Of a stretch of 14,598 bases of DNA, positions 1 to 6,429 are shown in pieces. The DNA is from Pseudaeromonas sp038247115. Lineage in GTDB: Bacteria; Pseudomonadota; Gammaproteobacteria; Enterobacterales; Aeromonadaceae. Position numbers and translations under genes: made by a program. Position 1 is the first letter of the stretch. The number at the start of each line of letters is the position of its first letter. The notes beneath the pieces were generated by a model. That model searched no databases and had not been told where the DNA came from. It saw only the letters and a list, made by a program, of their open reading frames with translations. The stretch spans positions 1-14,598 of the forward strand of contig JBBRVG010000094.1 of assembly GCA_038247115.1 (NCBI GenBank). Direction: 5' to 3'.

Positions 1-22
1 ACAGAAAGCGCGAAGTACATGC

Positions 23-99
23 GGAGTGGTAGTTCAGTTGGTTAGAATACCGGCCTGTCACGTCGGGGGTCGCGGGTTCAAGTCCCGTCCACTCCGCCA
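23..99 (+). tRNA. tRNA-Asp (anticodon GTC)
   Basis: A complete 77-base cloverleaf can be folded. The acceptor stem GGAGTGG (23-29) pairs perfectly with CCACTCC (89-95), followed by discriminator G96 and an encoded CCA (97-99). The anticodon stem 50-54/62-66 contains one G-U pair and closes the loop CTGTCAC (55-61), with anticodon GTC at 57-59, which reads Asp codons. The T-arm contains GGGTTCAAGTCCC. The sequence closely matches the E. coli tRNA-Asp that I remember. No 5S rRNA or other tRNA is visible beside it within the window, although only 22 bases lie upstream. Confidence 0.98.
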
Positions 100-105
100 C
101 TATCG

Positions 106-142
106 AAAAGCCCAGACTATTGTCTGGGCTTTTTTGTTTTTT
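106..142 (+). terminator. Rho-independent terminator of tRNA-Asp
   Basis: AAAAGCCCAGAC (106-117) pairs perfectly with GTCTGGGCTTTT (122-133) around the loop TATT. The 3' side runs into a T tract interrupted by one G (129-142). It begins only 7 bases after the tRNA CCA end, so it should end the tRNA transcript and insulate the downstream Fur-type promoter. Confidence 0.93.
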
Positions 143-159
143 CCCGGTTTCACTTGATT

Positions 160-191
160 TGAGAATAGTTATCAAATAATAATTAATCTCA
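160..191 (+). promoter_or_regulatory. Tandem Fur boxes over the promoter of the 216 gene
   Basis: Compared with the 7-1-7 Fur consensus TGATAATNATTATCA, bases 160-174 (TGAGAATAGTTATCA) match at 12 of 14 defined positions. Bases 177-191 (TAATAATTAATCTCA) match at 11 of 14. A plausible sigma-70 -35 (TTGAGA, 159-164) and a weak -10 (ATTAAT, 182-187) with 17-base spacing lie within the boxes, so Fur-Fe2+ binding would block RNA polymerase. The matches are seen directly; actual Fur binding is inferred. The stretch is also AT-rich, which raises the chance of accidental matches, but the first box is strong. Confidence 0.72.
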
Positions 192-215
192 TTTGAAAGA
201 GGGAGAGAATAGAAA

Positions 216-650
216 ATGATCTCAAGTGCCGGTTTTGCGTTGCCGCTAGACGTTGGTAATCGCAAATTATGTCCACAACTCGATCTGCGCTCCCTGCACG
301 GGCCGCATACGCCATCATGGTTCATAGAACAGTTTCTGGAGGCGGTTCGGTATCAGGCCATCCGCTGCCAAGAAAGTGAATGGCCACTCTATGAAGCCTG
401 TTGCCAGCAGTTACTGAATGCGGCTGAAGATGAACGCCTGCCATCCTCAGTGCGTGAACTGTGTCGGGATTACGCCTGGCGGCCACTGGATGAGTTGCAA
501 CGGCTGGTCTCTGCATCTTGCTCCCAACATCATTGCCGTAATCGTCTGCAGTGCCTGTCGCGGCATCTGGAGCGGTTGCTGGTGCAGAGTCATGAACGCA
601 CTCCCGGTATGTACCTGTGCGCGTGCGTGGAGCCAGTGCTGACTCACTGA
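216..650 (+). CDS. Unrecognised cysteine-rich 144-residue protein, probably iron-regulated
   Basis: I do not recognise this protein and assign no function. It has 144 residues, of which ten are cysteine (positions 19, 51, 62, 63, 83, 102, 107, 113, 135, 137). They include a CC pair, a C-x4-C-x5-C cluster and a terminal C-A-C. No signal peptide or membrane segment is evident. The middle is probably helical and there are many His and Arg residues near the C-terminus. The ATG at 216 follows a purine-rich GAGGGAG (199-205) with about 10 bases spacing. The gene lies directly behind two Fur boxes and 77 bases before a phosphopantetheinyl transferase on the same strand, so the two may be co-transcribed. 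A role in iron or siderophore metabolism, or binding of an Fe-S cluster or metal, is inference only. I am fairly confident it is coding, because no competing frame has comparable start signals. Confidence 0.72.
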   Translation: MISSAGFALPLDVGNRKLCPQLDLRSLHGPHTPSWFIEQFLEAVRYQAIRCQESEWPLYEACCQQLLNAAEDERLPSSVRELCRDYAWRPLDELQRLVSASCSQHHCRNRLQCLSRHLERLLVQSHERTPGMYLCACVEPVLTH

Positions 651-717
651 TCCCGTGCGACTGGATTTGCAATTTTGCTGCTGATCGGGTCTGATCGTCG
701 CCTGTTTGCCGATTCTC

Positions 718-723
718 CGGAGG
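718..723 (+). promoter_or_regulatory. Ribosome binding site that fixes the GTG start at 728
   Basis: CGGAGG lies 4 bases before the GTG codon. No comparable purine-rich site precedes the ATG at 752, so the GTG start is preferred. Confidence 0.7.
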
Positions 724-727
724 CCGG

Positions 728-1432
728 GTGAGTGACTTGATCTGTTTGTCCATGCTGGATGCGGCACATTTGCCCTCCAAACTGGTTCCTGAATCTATTC
801 ATGTAACCGCTACGGATTTTTCTCCCTCCCGCCGTACCAGCTATATTGCAGGCCGAGCCTTGTTGGCGGCCTGGTGTCATGAGCAGTATGGTCTTCCGGC
901 GTTGCCCGATATGGTCACAGGCCCTCACGGCCGGCCAGCTTTCCGGGATCCTGGGTTGCCGGAATTCAGTATTAGCCATAGCGGGGATTGGTTGTGGCTT
1001 GCTGTGGGTGAGACGGCGCTCGGGCTGGATGTCGAGCAGCAGAGGCCGCGACGAAATCTGCAAAAACTGATGGCTCATGTGCTTTCTCCGCTCGAGCTGG
1101 CCTGGGTCGCGGCTCAGAGCGATGAATTGCGTGCTTTTTATCGGCTCTGGACCTTGCGCGAAGCCGTGCTGAAGGCCAGCGGTCGTGGACTGGCGGGGTT
1201 ATCCCGCTTGCAGCTGTTTCCTGACCCGTATCGAATCGAGACGGACGAAGTGGGGGCTGGTCAGATCCAGGTCGCCGAATCTGATGGTTGTTCACTCGCC
1301 TTGTATCAATCGTCGCTGACAATGTCATCCGACTCGACTCCTGGCACCTGGCGCTGGTCTCCCGACCTGGGCTTTATCCCGACTGAACTGGCTTGGCAGA
1401 CGCCTTGGCAGCTGACGGCAACGATTGCTTGA
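728..1432 (+). CDS. 4'-phosphopantetheinyl transferase, Sfp/EntD superfamily
   Basis: Transfers the 4'-phosphopantetheine arm of coenzyme A to a serine of carrier-protein domains, which activates peptide or fatty-acid synthases in the cytoplasm. The 234-residue length fits the Sfp/EntD group. Visible motifs are SISHSGDW (81-88, CoA-contacting His84), GLDVE (99-103, Mg ligands Asp101 and Glu103) and WTLREAVLKASG (141-152, Glu145 and Lys149). Arg144 sits where Sfp has Lys, a conservative change also seen in relatives. The start is GTG at 728, chosen because CGGAGG (718-723) lies 4 bases upstream; the next ATG (752) is far from any ribosome site. With Fur boxes upstream of the preceding gene, the likely clients are siderophore synthetases such as those for amonabactin or an enterobactin-like catecholate. 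No such synthetase gene is in the window, so the client is inferred. Confidence 0.9.
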   Translation: MSDLICLSMLDAAHLPSKLVPESIHVTATDFSPSRRTSYIAGRALLAAWCHEQYGLPALPDMVTGPHGRPAFRDPGLPEFSISHSGDWLWLAVGETALGLDVEQQRPRRNLQKLMAHVLSPLELAWVAAQSDELRAFYRLWTLREAVLKASGRGLAGLSRLQLFPDPYRIETDEVGAGQIQVAESDGCSLALYQSSLTMSSDSTPGTWRWSPDLGFIPTELAWQTPWQLTATIA

Positions 1433-1939
1433 GGGGGGCTCCCTATTGGCGACCAGATCGGTGGCTAACCCTATTTATGCTGTTATTAAGTGTTCGTATG
1501 GCTCTTTTTTAGAATATTATTGGCAGTCTAGTGGCAAAGGAATAATATATATTCCGCGGCTGAAAATTAACGATGCACCAACTTTAAACAAATTATCCAA
1601 AATGGGGCTACACCATTGGGAAAATAATGAGATATAATCAGTCCAGTGATGAATATACTGTTACTGCCCAAGCGGAAAATCTTCCAATCTCCCATCTTTG
1701 TCGTTTCTGCACAAGCTAAATAATTCAATCAATGTTTTATGTTCTTCAATGTGAACATTAAAACGCTGCCATTTATACACCTAACTAATCCCCTTTATAG
1801 TGTGCTTCATTGGCCTAGCCGACAACGTCAGGTTAAATACAAGTTTATTTATGCCTGCATTATTTTAATGCCTGAACTATTGCGTATTAATTTCGGCCCC
1901 ACTTTTTAACATCATTAATTCATGATGTAAGAGAGCCCT
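1433..1939. other. AT-rich intergenic stretch without a convincing gene
   Basis: This 507-base stretch is much richer in A+T than its neighbours; a hand count of 1501-1560 gives 22 G+C of 60. One open frame (1425-1637) overlaps the end of the transferase gene, but it can start only at TTG or GTG and has no ribosome site. A 30-codon frame begins at ATG 1627 behind a weak GGGA. Neither is supported well enough to call. The right end must hold the promoter and leader of the importer operon. Small dyads seen here are AATGT-GA-ACATT (1748-1759), GCATTA-TTT-TAATGC (1857-1871) and CATCAT-N6-ATGATG (1910-1927). Confidence 0.6.
1851..1927. promoter_or_regulatory. Candidate operator region of the importer operon
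   Basis: A 15-base dyad GCATTA-TTT-TAATGC (1857-1871) is overlapped by a direct repeat of ATGCCTG (1851-1857 and 1868-1874). A second dyad, CATCAT-TAATTC-ATGATG (1910-1927), ends 12 bases before the ATG of the ATPase gene and touches its ribosome site. These could bind a regulator such as the nearby LysR protein, or shape the mRNA leader. The symmetry is visible; any binding is inferred. Confidence 0.35.
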
Positions 1940-3034
1940 ATGAAACAGCTGACGCCTTTTGTGCAATTTCAAAATATTCAGAAGAGTTACGATGGCAAAA
2001 GTTTAATTGTCAAAGATCTGAATCTGGATATTTATCGCGGAGAGTTCCTGACGCTGCTGGGCCCCAGTGGTTCGGGTAAAACCACCAGCCTGATGATGCT
2101 GGCCGGTTTTGAAACTGCGACCAGCGGCACCATTACCCTGGGTGGCAAGGTTCTGAATCAGCTACCACCCCATAAGCGGGATATTGGCATGGTGTTCCAG
2201 AACTATGCGCTGTTTCCCCATATGACGGTGGGTGAGAATGTAGCTTTTCCGCTGACGGTACGCCGCCTGGCGAAGAGCGATATTCAGGAGCGGGTTACCA
2301 ACGCCCTCAACATGATCAAGATGGGCGATATTGCCCATCGCTATCCCAGCCAGCTTTCGGGCGGCCAGCAACAACGGGTGGCACTGGCCCGAGCCCTGGT
2401 CTTTGAACCCCGCCTGGTGTTGATGGATGAGCCGCTGGGAGCGCTGGATAAGCAGCTGCGGGAGCATATGCAGCTGGAGATCAAGCAACTGCATGAAAAG
2501 TTTGGTCTTACCATCGTCTATGTCACCCATGATCAATCTGAAGCCCTGACCATGTCGGATCGGGTGGCAGTGTTCCATCAGGGTGAGATCCAGCAAGTCG
2601 ATGCGCCCAAGACCCTGTATGAAGAGCCGAAGACCGCCTTTGTCGCCCAGTTCATCGGCGAGAACAACCAGATTTCCGGTGTCATCGAACGTATCGATGG
2701 CGAGCACTGCGAGGTGCGTCTAGCCGATGGTGCCTTGCTCAAGGCGCTGGCGATCAATATCGGTGCCGTGGGCGAGGCGACCACCGTCTCGGTGCGTCCA
2801 GAGCGTATTGTGCTCGGTGACGCCGCCGAACAGTGTGACAACCGGGTCAGCGGTTTGATTCAGGAATTTGTCTACCTGGGTGACCATATTCGTCTGCGCC
2901 TCGAGACCTGTGGCTCGGACCATTTCGTTGTAAAAATCCCTGCCGGTCAGTTTGACGGCAATATCAAGTTTGGTGATCAACTCCATATCGGTTGGCAGCG
3001 GGAATATACCCGAGCACTGGATGTCATGGATTAA
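1940..3034 (+). CDS. ABC importer ATPase, PotA/polyamine-GABA type
   Basis: The cytoplasmic ATPase that drives the importer encoded by the next three genes. All nucleotide-binding motifs are intact: Walker A GPSGSGKTT (41-49), Q-loop Gln87 in GMVFQNYALFPH, signature LSGGQQQR (139-146), Walker B LVLMDEP (159-165), D-loop LGALD (166-170) and H-loop His197. Residues from about 235 form the C-terminal extension typical of PotA/MalK-like subunits (TOBE-like, including VSVRPERI). The 364-residue length is normal for the family. The ATG at 1940 follows TAAGAGAG. The stop lies 23 bases before the binding-protein ATG, which indicates an operon. PotA similarity alone would suggest spermidine or putrescine, but the gabD-gabT genes nearby make GABA or a related amine at least as likely. 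Confidence 0.93.
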   Translation: MKQLTPFVQFQNIQKSYDGKSLIVKDLNLDIYRGEFLTLLGPSGSGKTTSLMMLAGFETATSGTITLGGKVLNQLPPHKRDIGMVFQNYALFPHMTVGENVAFPLTVRRLAKSDIQERVTNALNMIKMGDIAHRYPSQLSGGQQQRVALARALVFEPRLVLMDEPLGALDKQLREHMQLEIKQLHEKFGLTIVYVTHDQSEALTMSDRVAVFHQGEIQQVDAPKTLYEEPKTAFVAQFIGENNQISGVIERIDGEHCEVRLADGALLKALAINIGAVGEATTVSVRPERIVLGDAAEQCDNRVSGLIQEFVYLGDHIRLRLETCGSDHFVVKIPAGQFDGNIKFGDQLHIGWQREYTRALDVMD

Positions 3035-3057
3035 TTTACGCCTACAAGGAAACCGTC

Positions 3058-4092
3058 ATGAAATATCAATCTTGTTTATTAATGAGTGCCATGGCTATTG
3101 CGACTCTGGGTGCGCAAGCCAAAGAGATTTCCGTGATCTCGTTTGGTGGTGCGAATAAGGATGCTCAGGTAAAAGCCTATTATCAACCCTTCAGCAAAGA
3201 CACCGGCATCAATGTGGTGGCGGGTGAATATAATGGTGAGATGGCCAAACTCAAGGCGATGGTGGAAACCAAGAGCGTCTCCTGGGATGTGGTCGAGGTG
3301 GAATCCTCGGAAGTGGCCCGCGGTTGTGACGAAGGCTTCTTCGAGAAACTCGATTATAAGGTGATTGGTAAAAAGTCCGAGTTTATTCCGGGTGCCGCCA
3401 GCAAGTGTGGTGTGGGTTTCTTCGTCTACTCCACCATCTTTGCTTACGACAGCAAGAAACTTTCAACAGCACCGACTTCCTGGGCTGATTTCTGGGATGT
3501 GAGCAAGTTCCCTGGCAAGCGCGGCATGCGCAAGACCGCCAAGTACACCCTAGAAGCGGCCTTGCTGGCCGATGGCGTCGCCGCCAAGGATGTCTATGCC
3601 ACCCTGGCGACTCCGGCGGGTGTGGATCGGGCCTTCAAGAAGCTGGATGCGCTCAAACCCAATATCCAGTGGTGGGAAGCGGGTGCCCAGGCTCCGCAGT
3701 ACCTGATCTCGGGCGATGTGGTGATGAGCTCTGCCTACAACGGCCGCATCACCAATGCCCGCAATGAAGGCAATACCAATCTGGAAATTGTCTGGGACGG
3801 TGGTCTCTACGAGATGGAGTACTGGGTGGTGCCCAAGGGAACGCCGAACAAGGCCGAAGCCATGCAGTTCATCGCCTCGACCCTGTTGCCGGAGCGTCAG
3901 GTGGAATACTCCAAGCTGATCCCCTATGGCCCGACCCGCAAGAGTGCCAGTGCGCTGATCAGCCCCGAACTGGCGGCCGTGTTGCCCTCTTCTGCCGAGA
4001 ACATGAAGAAGGCGGCGGCTATCGATCCAGCTTTCTGGCTGGACCACGGTGAAGAGCTGGAGCGTCGCTTCAACGCCTGGGCGGCCAAGTAA
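3058..4092 (+). CDS. Periplasmic solute-binding protein, PotD-like, probable GABA/polyamine binder
   Basis: Captures the substrate in the periplasm and delivers it to the two permeases. Residues 1-21 form a Sec signal peptide: Lys2, a hydrophobic core at about 7-19, and AQA before Lys22. There is no lipobox, so the mature protein is soluble. The mature part has the class of ISFGGANKDAQ start and WEAGAQAPQYL motif found in PotD/YdcS-like extracellular binding proteins (344 residues). Cys90 and Cys117 are well placed for a periplasmic disulfide. Arg230 (in YNGRITNAR) and Asp247 (in WDGG) are candidate contacts for a zwitterionic ligand, by position only. The ATG at 3058 is preferred over upstream in-frame starts because AAGGA (3046-3050) lies 7 bases before it and the signal peptide begins there. 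I recall an Agrobacterium GABA-selective protein (Atu4243) of this fold; with gabDT nearby, GABA is the favoured substrate, unproven. Confidence 0.9.
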   Translation: MKYQSCLLMSAMAIATLGAQAKEISVISFGGANKDAQVKAYYQPFSKDTGINVVAGEYNGEMAKLKAMVETKSVSWDVVEVESSEVARGCDEGFFEKLDYKVIGKKSEFIPGAASKCGVGFFVYSTIFAYDSKKLSTAPTSWADFWDVSKFPGKRGMRKTAKYTLEAALLADGVAAKDVYATLATPAGVDRAFKKLDALKPNIQWWEAGAQAPQYLISGDVVMSSAYNGRITNARNEGNTNLEIVWDGGLYEMEYWVVPKGTPNKAEAMQFIASTLLPERQVEYSKLIPYGPTRKSASALISPELAAVLPSSAENMKKAAAIDPAFWLDHGEELERRFNAWAAK

Positions 4093-4098
4093 GCCCGA

Positions 4099-4136
4099 GG
4101 CCAGGAGTGCCGTGCGCTCCTGGCCGCTTTTATTTT
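4099..4136 (+). terminator. Intra-operon hairpin terminator/attenuator after the binding-protein gene
   Basis: GGCCAGGAGTGC (4099-4110) pairs with GCGCTCCTGGCC (4114-4125) with one T-G pair and a 3-base loop, followed by CTTTTATTTT. It lies 6 bases after the binding-protein stop and 19 bases before the permease ATG. Partial termination or 3'-end protection here would give more binding protein than permease, as is usual for such importers. Confidence 0.82.
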
Positions 4137-4155
4137 CGACATCAGGATGATGAGT

Positions 4156-5424
4156 ATGACTGCGACCACAGCACCCGAGACCGGAAGCGGGCTTTCGCCC
4201 CAGCTTGATACCCGCACCTTGCAACAGCAGTTGTACCGGGCCGAGCGGATCAATCGCCTCAAGTCATTGGCCCTGATAGCGCCCCTGGTGCTGTTTTTGT
4301 TGTTAATCTTTCTGCTGCCGATGGCCCTGATGCTCAAAAAAAGCATCGAGAACCCGGATGTGGCCGCCCTGCTGCCGCAGACCAGTGCCGAGCTGGCGCA
4401 CTGGAATGGCCAAGCCTTGCCGGAAGAGAGTAGCTTCCGCGCCCTGGCCACCGAGATTGAGCACGCCAATGAGGCGGATCAGCTGGGCAGTCTGGGCAAA
4501 CGGCTCAATAGCGAGATCTCCGGCTATCGTAGCCTGCTGAATAATACCGCCGATGGTCTGCCCTTTGACCCGGCACCGGACTCTTACCGCGAGGCCATGC
4601 TGGAGCTGGACCCGCGTTGGGGCGAACTGCCGTACTGGCAAGCCATCGAACGCAATCGCAGCCCCTATACCGATGCCTATCTGCTCTCTTCCCTCGACTT
4701 GCAGCGTGATCAAGCCGGGCAGATCGTCCAAGTGAGCGAGGATCAAGCCATCTACCAGAATGTGTTTATCCGTACCTTCTGGATGGGACTGGTGATTACC
4801 CTGTGCTGCCTGCTGCTGGCCTATCCCCTGGCTTACCTGCTGGCTACCTTACCGGCGCGCACCGCCAACTTGTTGATGATCCTGGTGTTGCTGCCGTTCT
4901 GGACCTCGGTGCTGGTGCGGATTGCCGCCTGGATAGTGCTCTTGCAGTCCAATGGCCTAGTGAACCAGTTCCTGATGACCCTCGGCATCATCGATACGCC
5001 GCTGCAGCTGGTGTTCAACCGCTTCGGTGTCTATGTCGCCATGGTGCATATCATGCTGCCGTTTATGGTGCTGCCGCTCTACAGCGTGATGAAGAGTATT
5101 CCCAACTCCTACCAGCGGGCGGCGATCTCGCTGGGCTGTTCGCCGATTGCCAGCTTCTGGCGGGTCTATTTTCCCCAGACCTACGCTGGTGTCGGCGCCG
5201 GTTGCCTGCTGGTGTTCATTCTTTCCATTGGCTACTACATCACACCGGCGCTGCTGGGCAGCCCGAATGATCAGATGGTGAGTTACTTCGTGGCCTTCTA
5301 TACCAACTCCACCATCAACTGGGGGATGGCGACGGCGCTGGGCGGCTTGCTGCTGCTGGCGACCCTGTTGCTGTATATCGTCTACAACTGGCTGGTCGGC
5401 GCTGACCGTCTGAAACTGGGCTAA
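4156..5424 (+). CDS. ABC importer permease 1, PotB-like with an extra periplasmic domain
   Basis: One of two inner-membrane subunits that form the transport channel. The first membrane segment is at about residues 36-60 (ALIAPLVLFLLLIFLLPM). It is followed by a hydrophilic segment of about 145 residues (61-205) and five further segments at about 206-230, 238-264, 291-312, 345-366 and 392-415. The EAA loop that docks on the ATPase is SYQRAAISLGCSP (318-330) followed by the conserved FP (339-340). At 422 residues it is much longer than PotB (about 275), and the difference is the inserted periplasmic segment. Three clustered ATGs exist (4147, 4150, 4156). I chose 4156 because AGGA (4144-4147) then has 8-base spacing; the other two are too close to it. 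It is co-transcribed with its neighbours. Confidence 0.9.
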   Translation: MTATTAPETGSGLSPQLDTRTLQQQLYRAERINRLKSLALIAPLVLFLLLIFLLPMALMLKKSIENPDVAALLPQTSAELAHWNGQALPEESSFRALATEIEHANEADQLGSLGKRLNSEISGYRSLLNNTADGLPFDPAPDSYREAMLELDPRWGELPYWQAIERNRSPYTDAYLLSSLDLQRDQAGQIVQVSEDQAIYQNVFIRTFWMGLVITLCCLLLAYPLAYLLATLPARTANLLMILVLLPFWTSVLVRIAAWIVLLQSNGLVNQFLMTLGIIDTPLQLVFNRFGVYVAMVHIMLPFMVLPLYSVMKSIPNSYQRAAISLGCSPIASFWRVYFPQTYAGVGAGCLLVFILSIGYYITPALLGSPNDQMVSYFVAFYTNSTINWGMATALGGLLLLATLLLYIVYNWLVGADRLKLG

Positions 5425-5437
5425 TCAAGGAGCTGTT

Positions 5438-6262
5438 ATGTTGCAACCCTATGCTTCGCTGATCGACCGTAGCTGGTACTGGAGTCATCGTGTGCTCTGC
5501 GGCCTGATCCTGCTGTTTTTGATGCTGCCGGTGCTGGTCATCATACCTCTGTCGTTCAACAGTGGTGCCTTTCTGGTCTACCCGCTGCAGGGTTTCTCCA
5601 TGCGCTGGTACGAGATTTTCTTCACCTCGCCGGAATGGACCCGGGCGCTGACCAACAGCCTGATCGTCTCGCCGGCCGCGACCCTGGTCGCCATGTTCTT
5701 CGGCACCTTAGCGTCGATTGGTCTGACCCGCGCCAATTTCCGCGGCAAGGGATTGCTGACCAGCCTGCTGATTTCGCCTATGGTGGTGCCTGTGGTGATC
5801 GTCGGGGTCTCCTCCTACCTGTTCTTCGCGCCCATCGGCCTGGCGAACAGTTATCTGGCGCTGATCCTGGTGCATGCCGCGCTCGGCATCCCCTTTGTCA
5901 TCATCACAGTGACGGCGACCCTGCAGGGCTATAACCAGAACCTGAGCCGTGCCGCCGCCAGCCTCGGCGCCTCGCCGGTACTGACCTTCTTCCGCGTCAC
6001 ACTGCCGCTGATTGCGCCGGGCATGATCTCCGGCGCCCTGTTTGCCTTTGCCACCAGTTTTGACGAGGTGGTGGTGACCCTCTATCTGGCCGGACCGGAT
6101 CAGGCGACCCTGCCGCGGGTGATGTTCAGTGGTATTCGCGAGAACATCAGCCCGACCATAGCCGCCGCCGCCACCTTGCTGATCCTCACCTCTGTGGTCA
6201 TGTTGCTAACCCTGGAGTGGTTGCGCGGTCGAGCCGAGAAGATGAAGGCGCAGATCGCCTGA
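5438..6262 (+). CDS. ABC importer permease 2, PotC-like
   Basis: The second inner-membrane channel subunit. At 274 residues with six predicted segments (about 17-40, 75-97, 106-131, 138-161, 192-216, 240-259), it has the standard PotC size, unlike its long partner. The ATPase-coupling EAA loop is NLSRAAASLGASPVLTFFRV (168-187), then TLP. The ATG at 5438 has a strong AAGGAG (5427-5432) 5 bases upstream, and the gap from the preceding stop is 13 bases, so the genes are translationally close. It is the last gene of the operon; the nested hairpin element starts 27 bases after its stop. Confidence 0.93.
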   Translation: MLQPYASLIDRSWYWSHRVLCGLILLFLMLPVLVIIPLSFNSGAFLVYPLQGFSMRWYEIFFTSPEWTRALTNSLIVSPAATLVAMFFGTLASIGLTRANFRGKGLLTSLLISPMVVPVVIVGVSSYLFFAPIGLANSYLALILVHAALGIPFVIITVTATLQGYNQNLSRAAASLGASPVLTFFRVTLPLIAPGMISGALFAFATSFDEVVVTLYLAGPDQATLPRVMFSGIRENISPTIAAAATLLILTSVVMLLTLEWLRGRAEKMKAQIA

Positions 6263-6289
6263 GGCGAACGGTTTGAGGATGTAATCAAG

Positions 6290-6400
6290 AAGGCAGGGGT
6301 GTTCCCATTGAGTCAACCGTTGACGGCAGGGATGCCGTCATCGAGCCCCCAGGGATGGGTTTACGGCGAGTTGACGAAAGGGAATGCCCCTGTCTTTTTC
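6290..6400 (+). other. Nested hairpin element with two CAGGGATG loop motifs, possible terminator
   Basis: The outer arms 6290-6306 and 6380-6396 pair along all 17 positions (14 Watson-Crick and 3 G-T) and are followed by T5 (6395-6399). Inside, GTCAAC (6312-6317) pairs with GTTGAC (6370-6375). This encloses hairpin 1, TGACGG-CAGGGATG-CCGTCA (6321-6340), and a weaker hairpin 2 carrying the same CAGGGATG at 6350-6357. The element sits between the end of the importer operon and the convergent LysR gene. The stem plus T run could end the importer transcript, but the internal architecture is more elaborate than a terminator needs. It reads like a family of repeated extragenic elements that I vaguely recall from Shewanella and Aeromonas; I cannot confirm this here. 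Confidence 0.75.
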
Positions 6401-6429
6401 AGGTGAGTAGAATTCCCTCGACGTAACGC

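Noticed and set aside
78..99. tRNA-Asp 3' end as an attachment site for an integrated element
   Set aside because: I found no second copy of the tRNA end and no integrase gene in the window.
1425..1637. 70-codon open frame overlapping the transferase stop
   Set aside because: It starts only at TTG or GTG, has no ribosome site, lies in AT-rich DNA and has no recognisable family, so I describe it as part of the intergenic stretch.
1627..1719. 30-codon frame (ATG to TAA) in the AT-rich stretch
   Set aside because: Only a weak GGGA precedes it and there is no independent coding evidence; too short to call.
2992..3057. Longer N-terminus for the binding protein, starting inside the ATPase gene
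   Set aside because: It would bury the signal peptide and the AAGGA site; the ATG at 3058 explains both.
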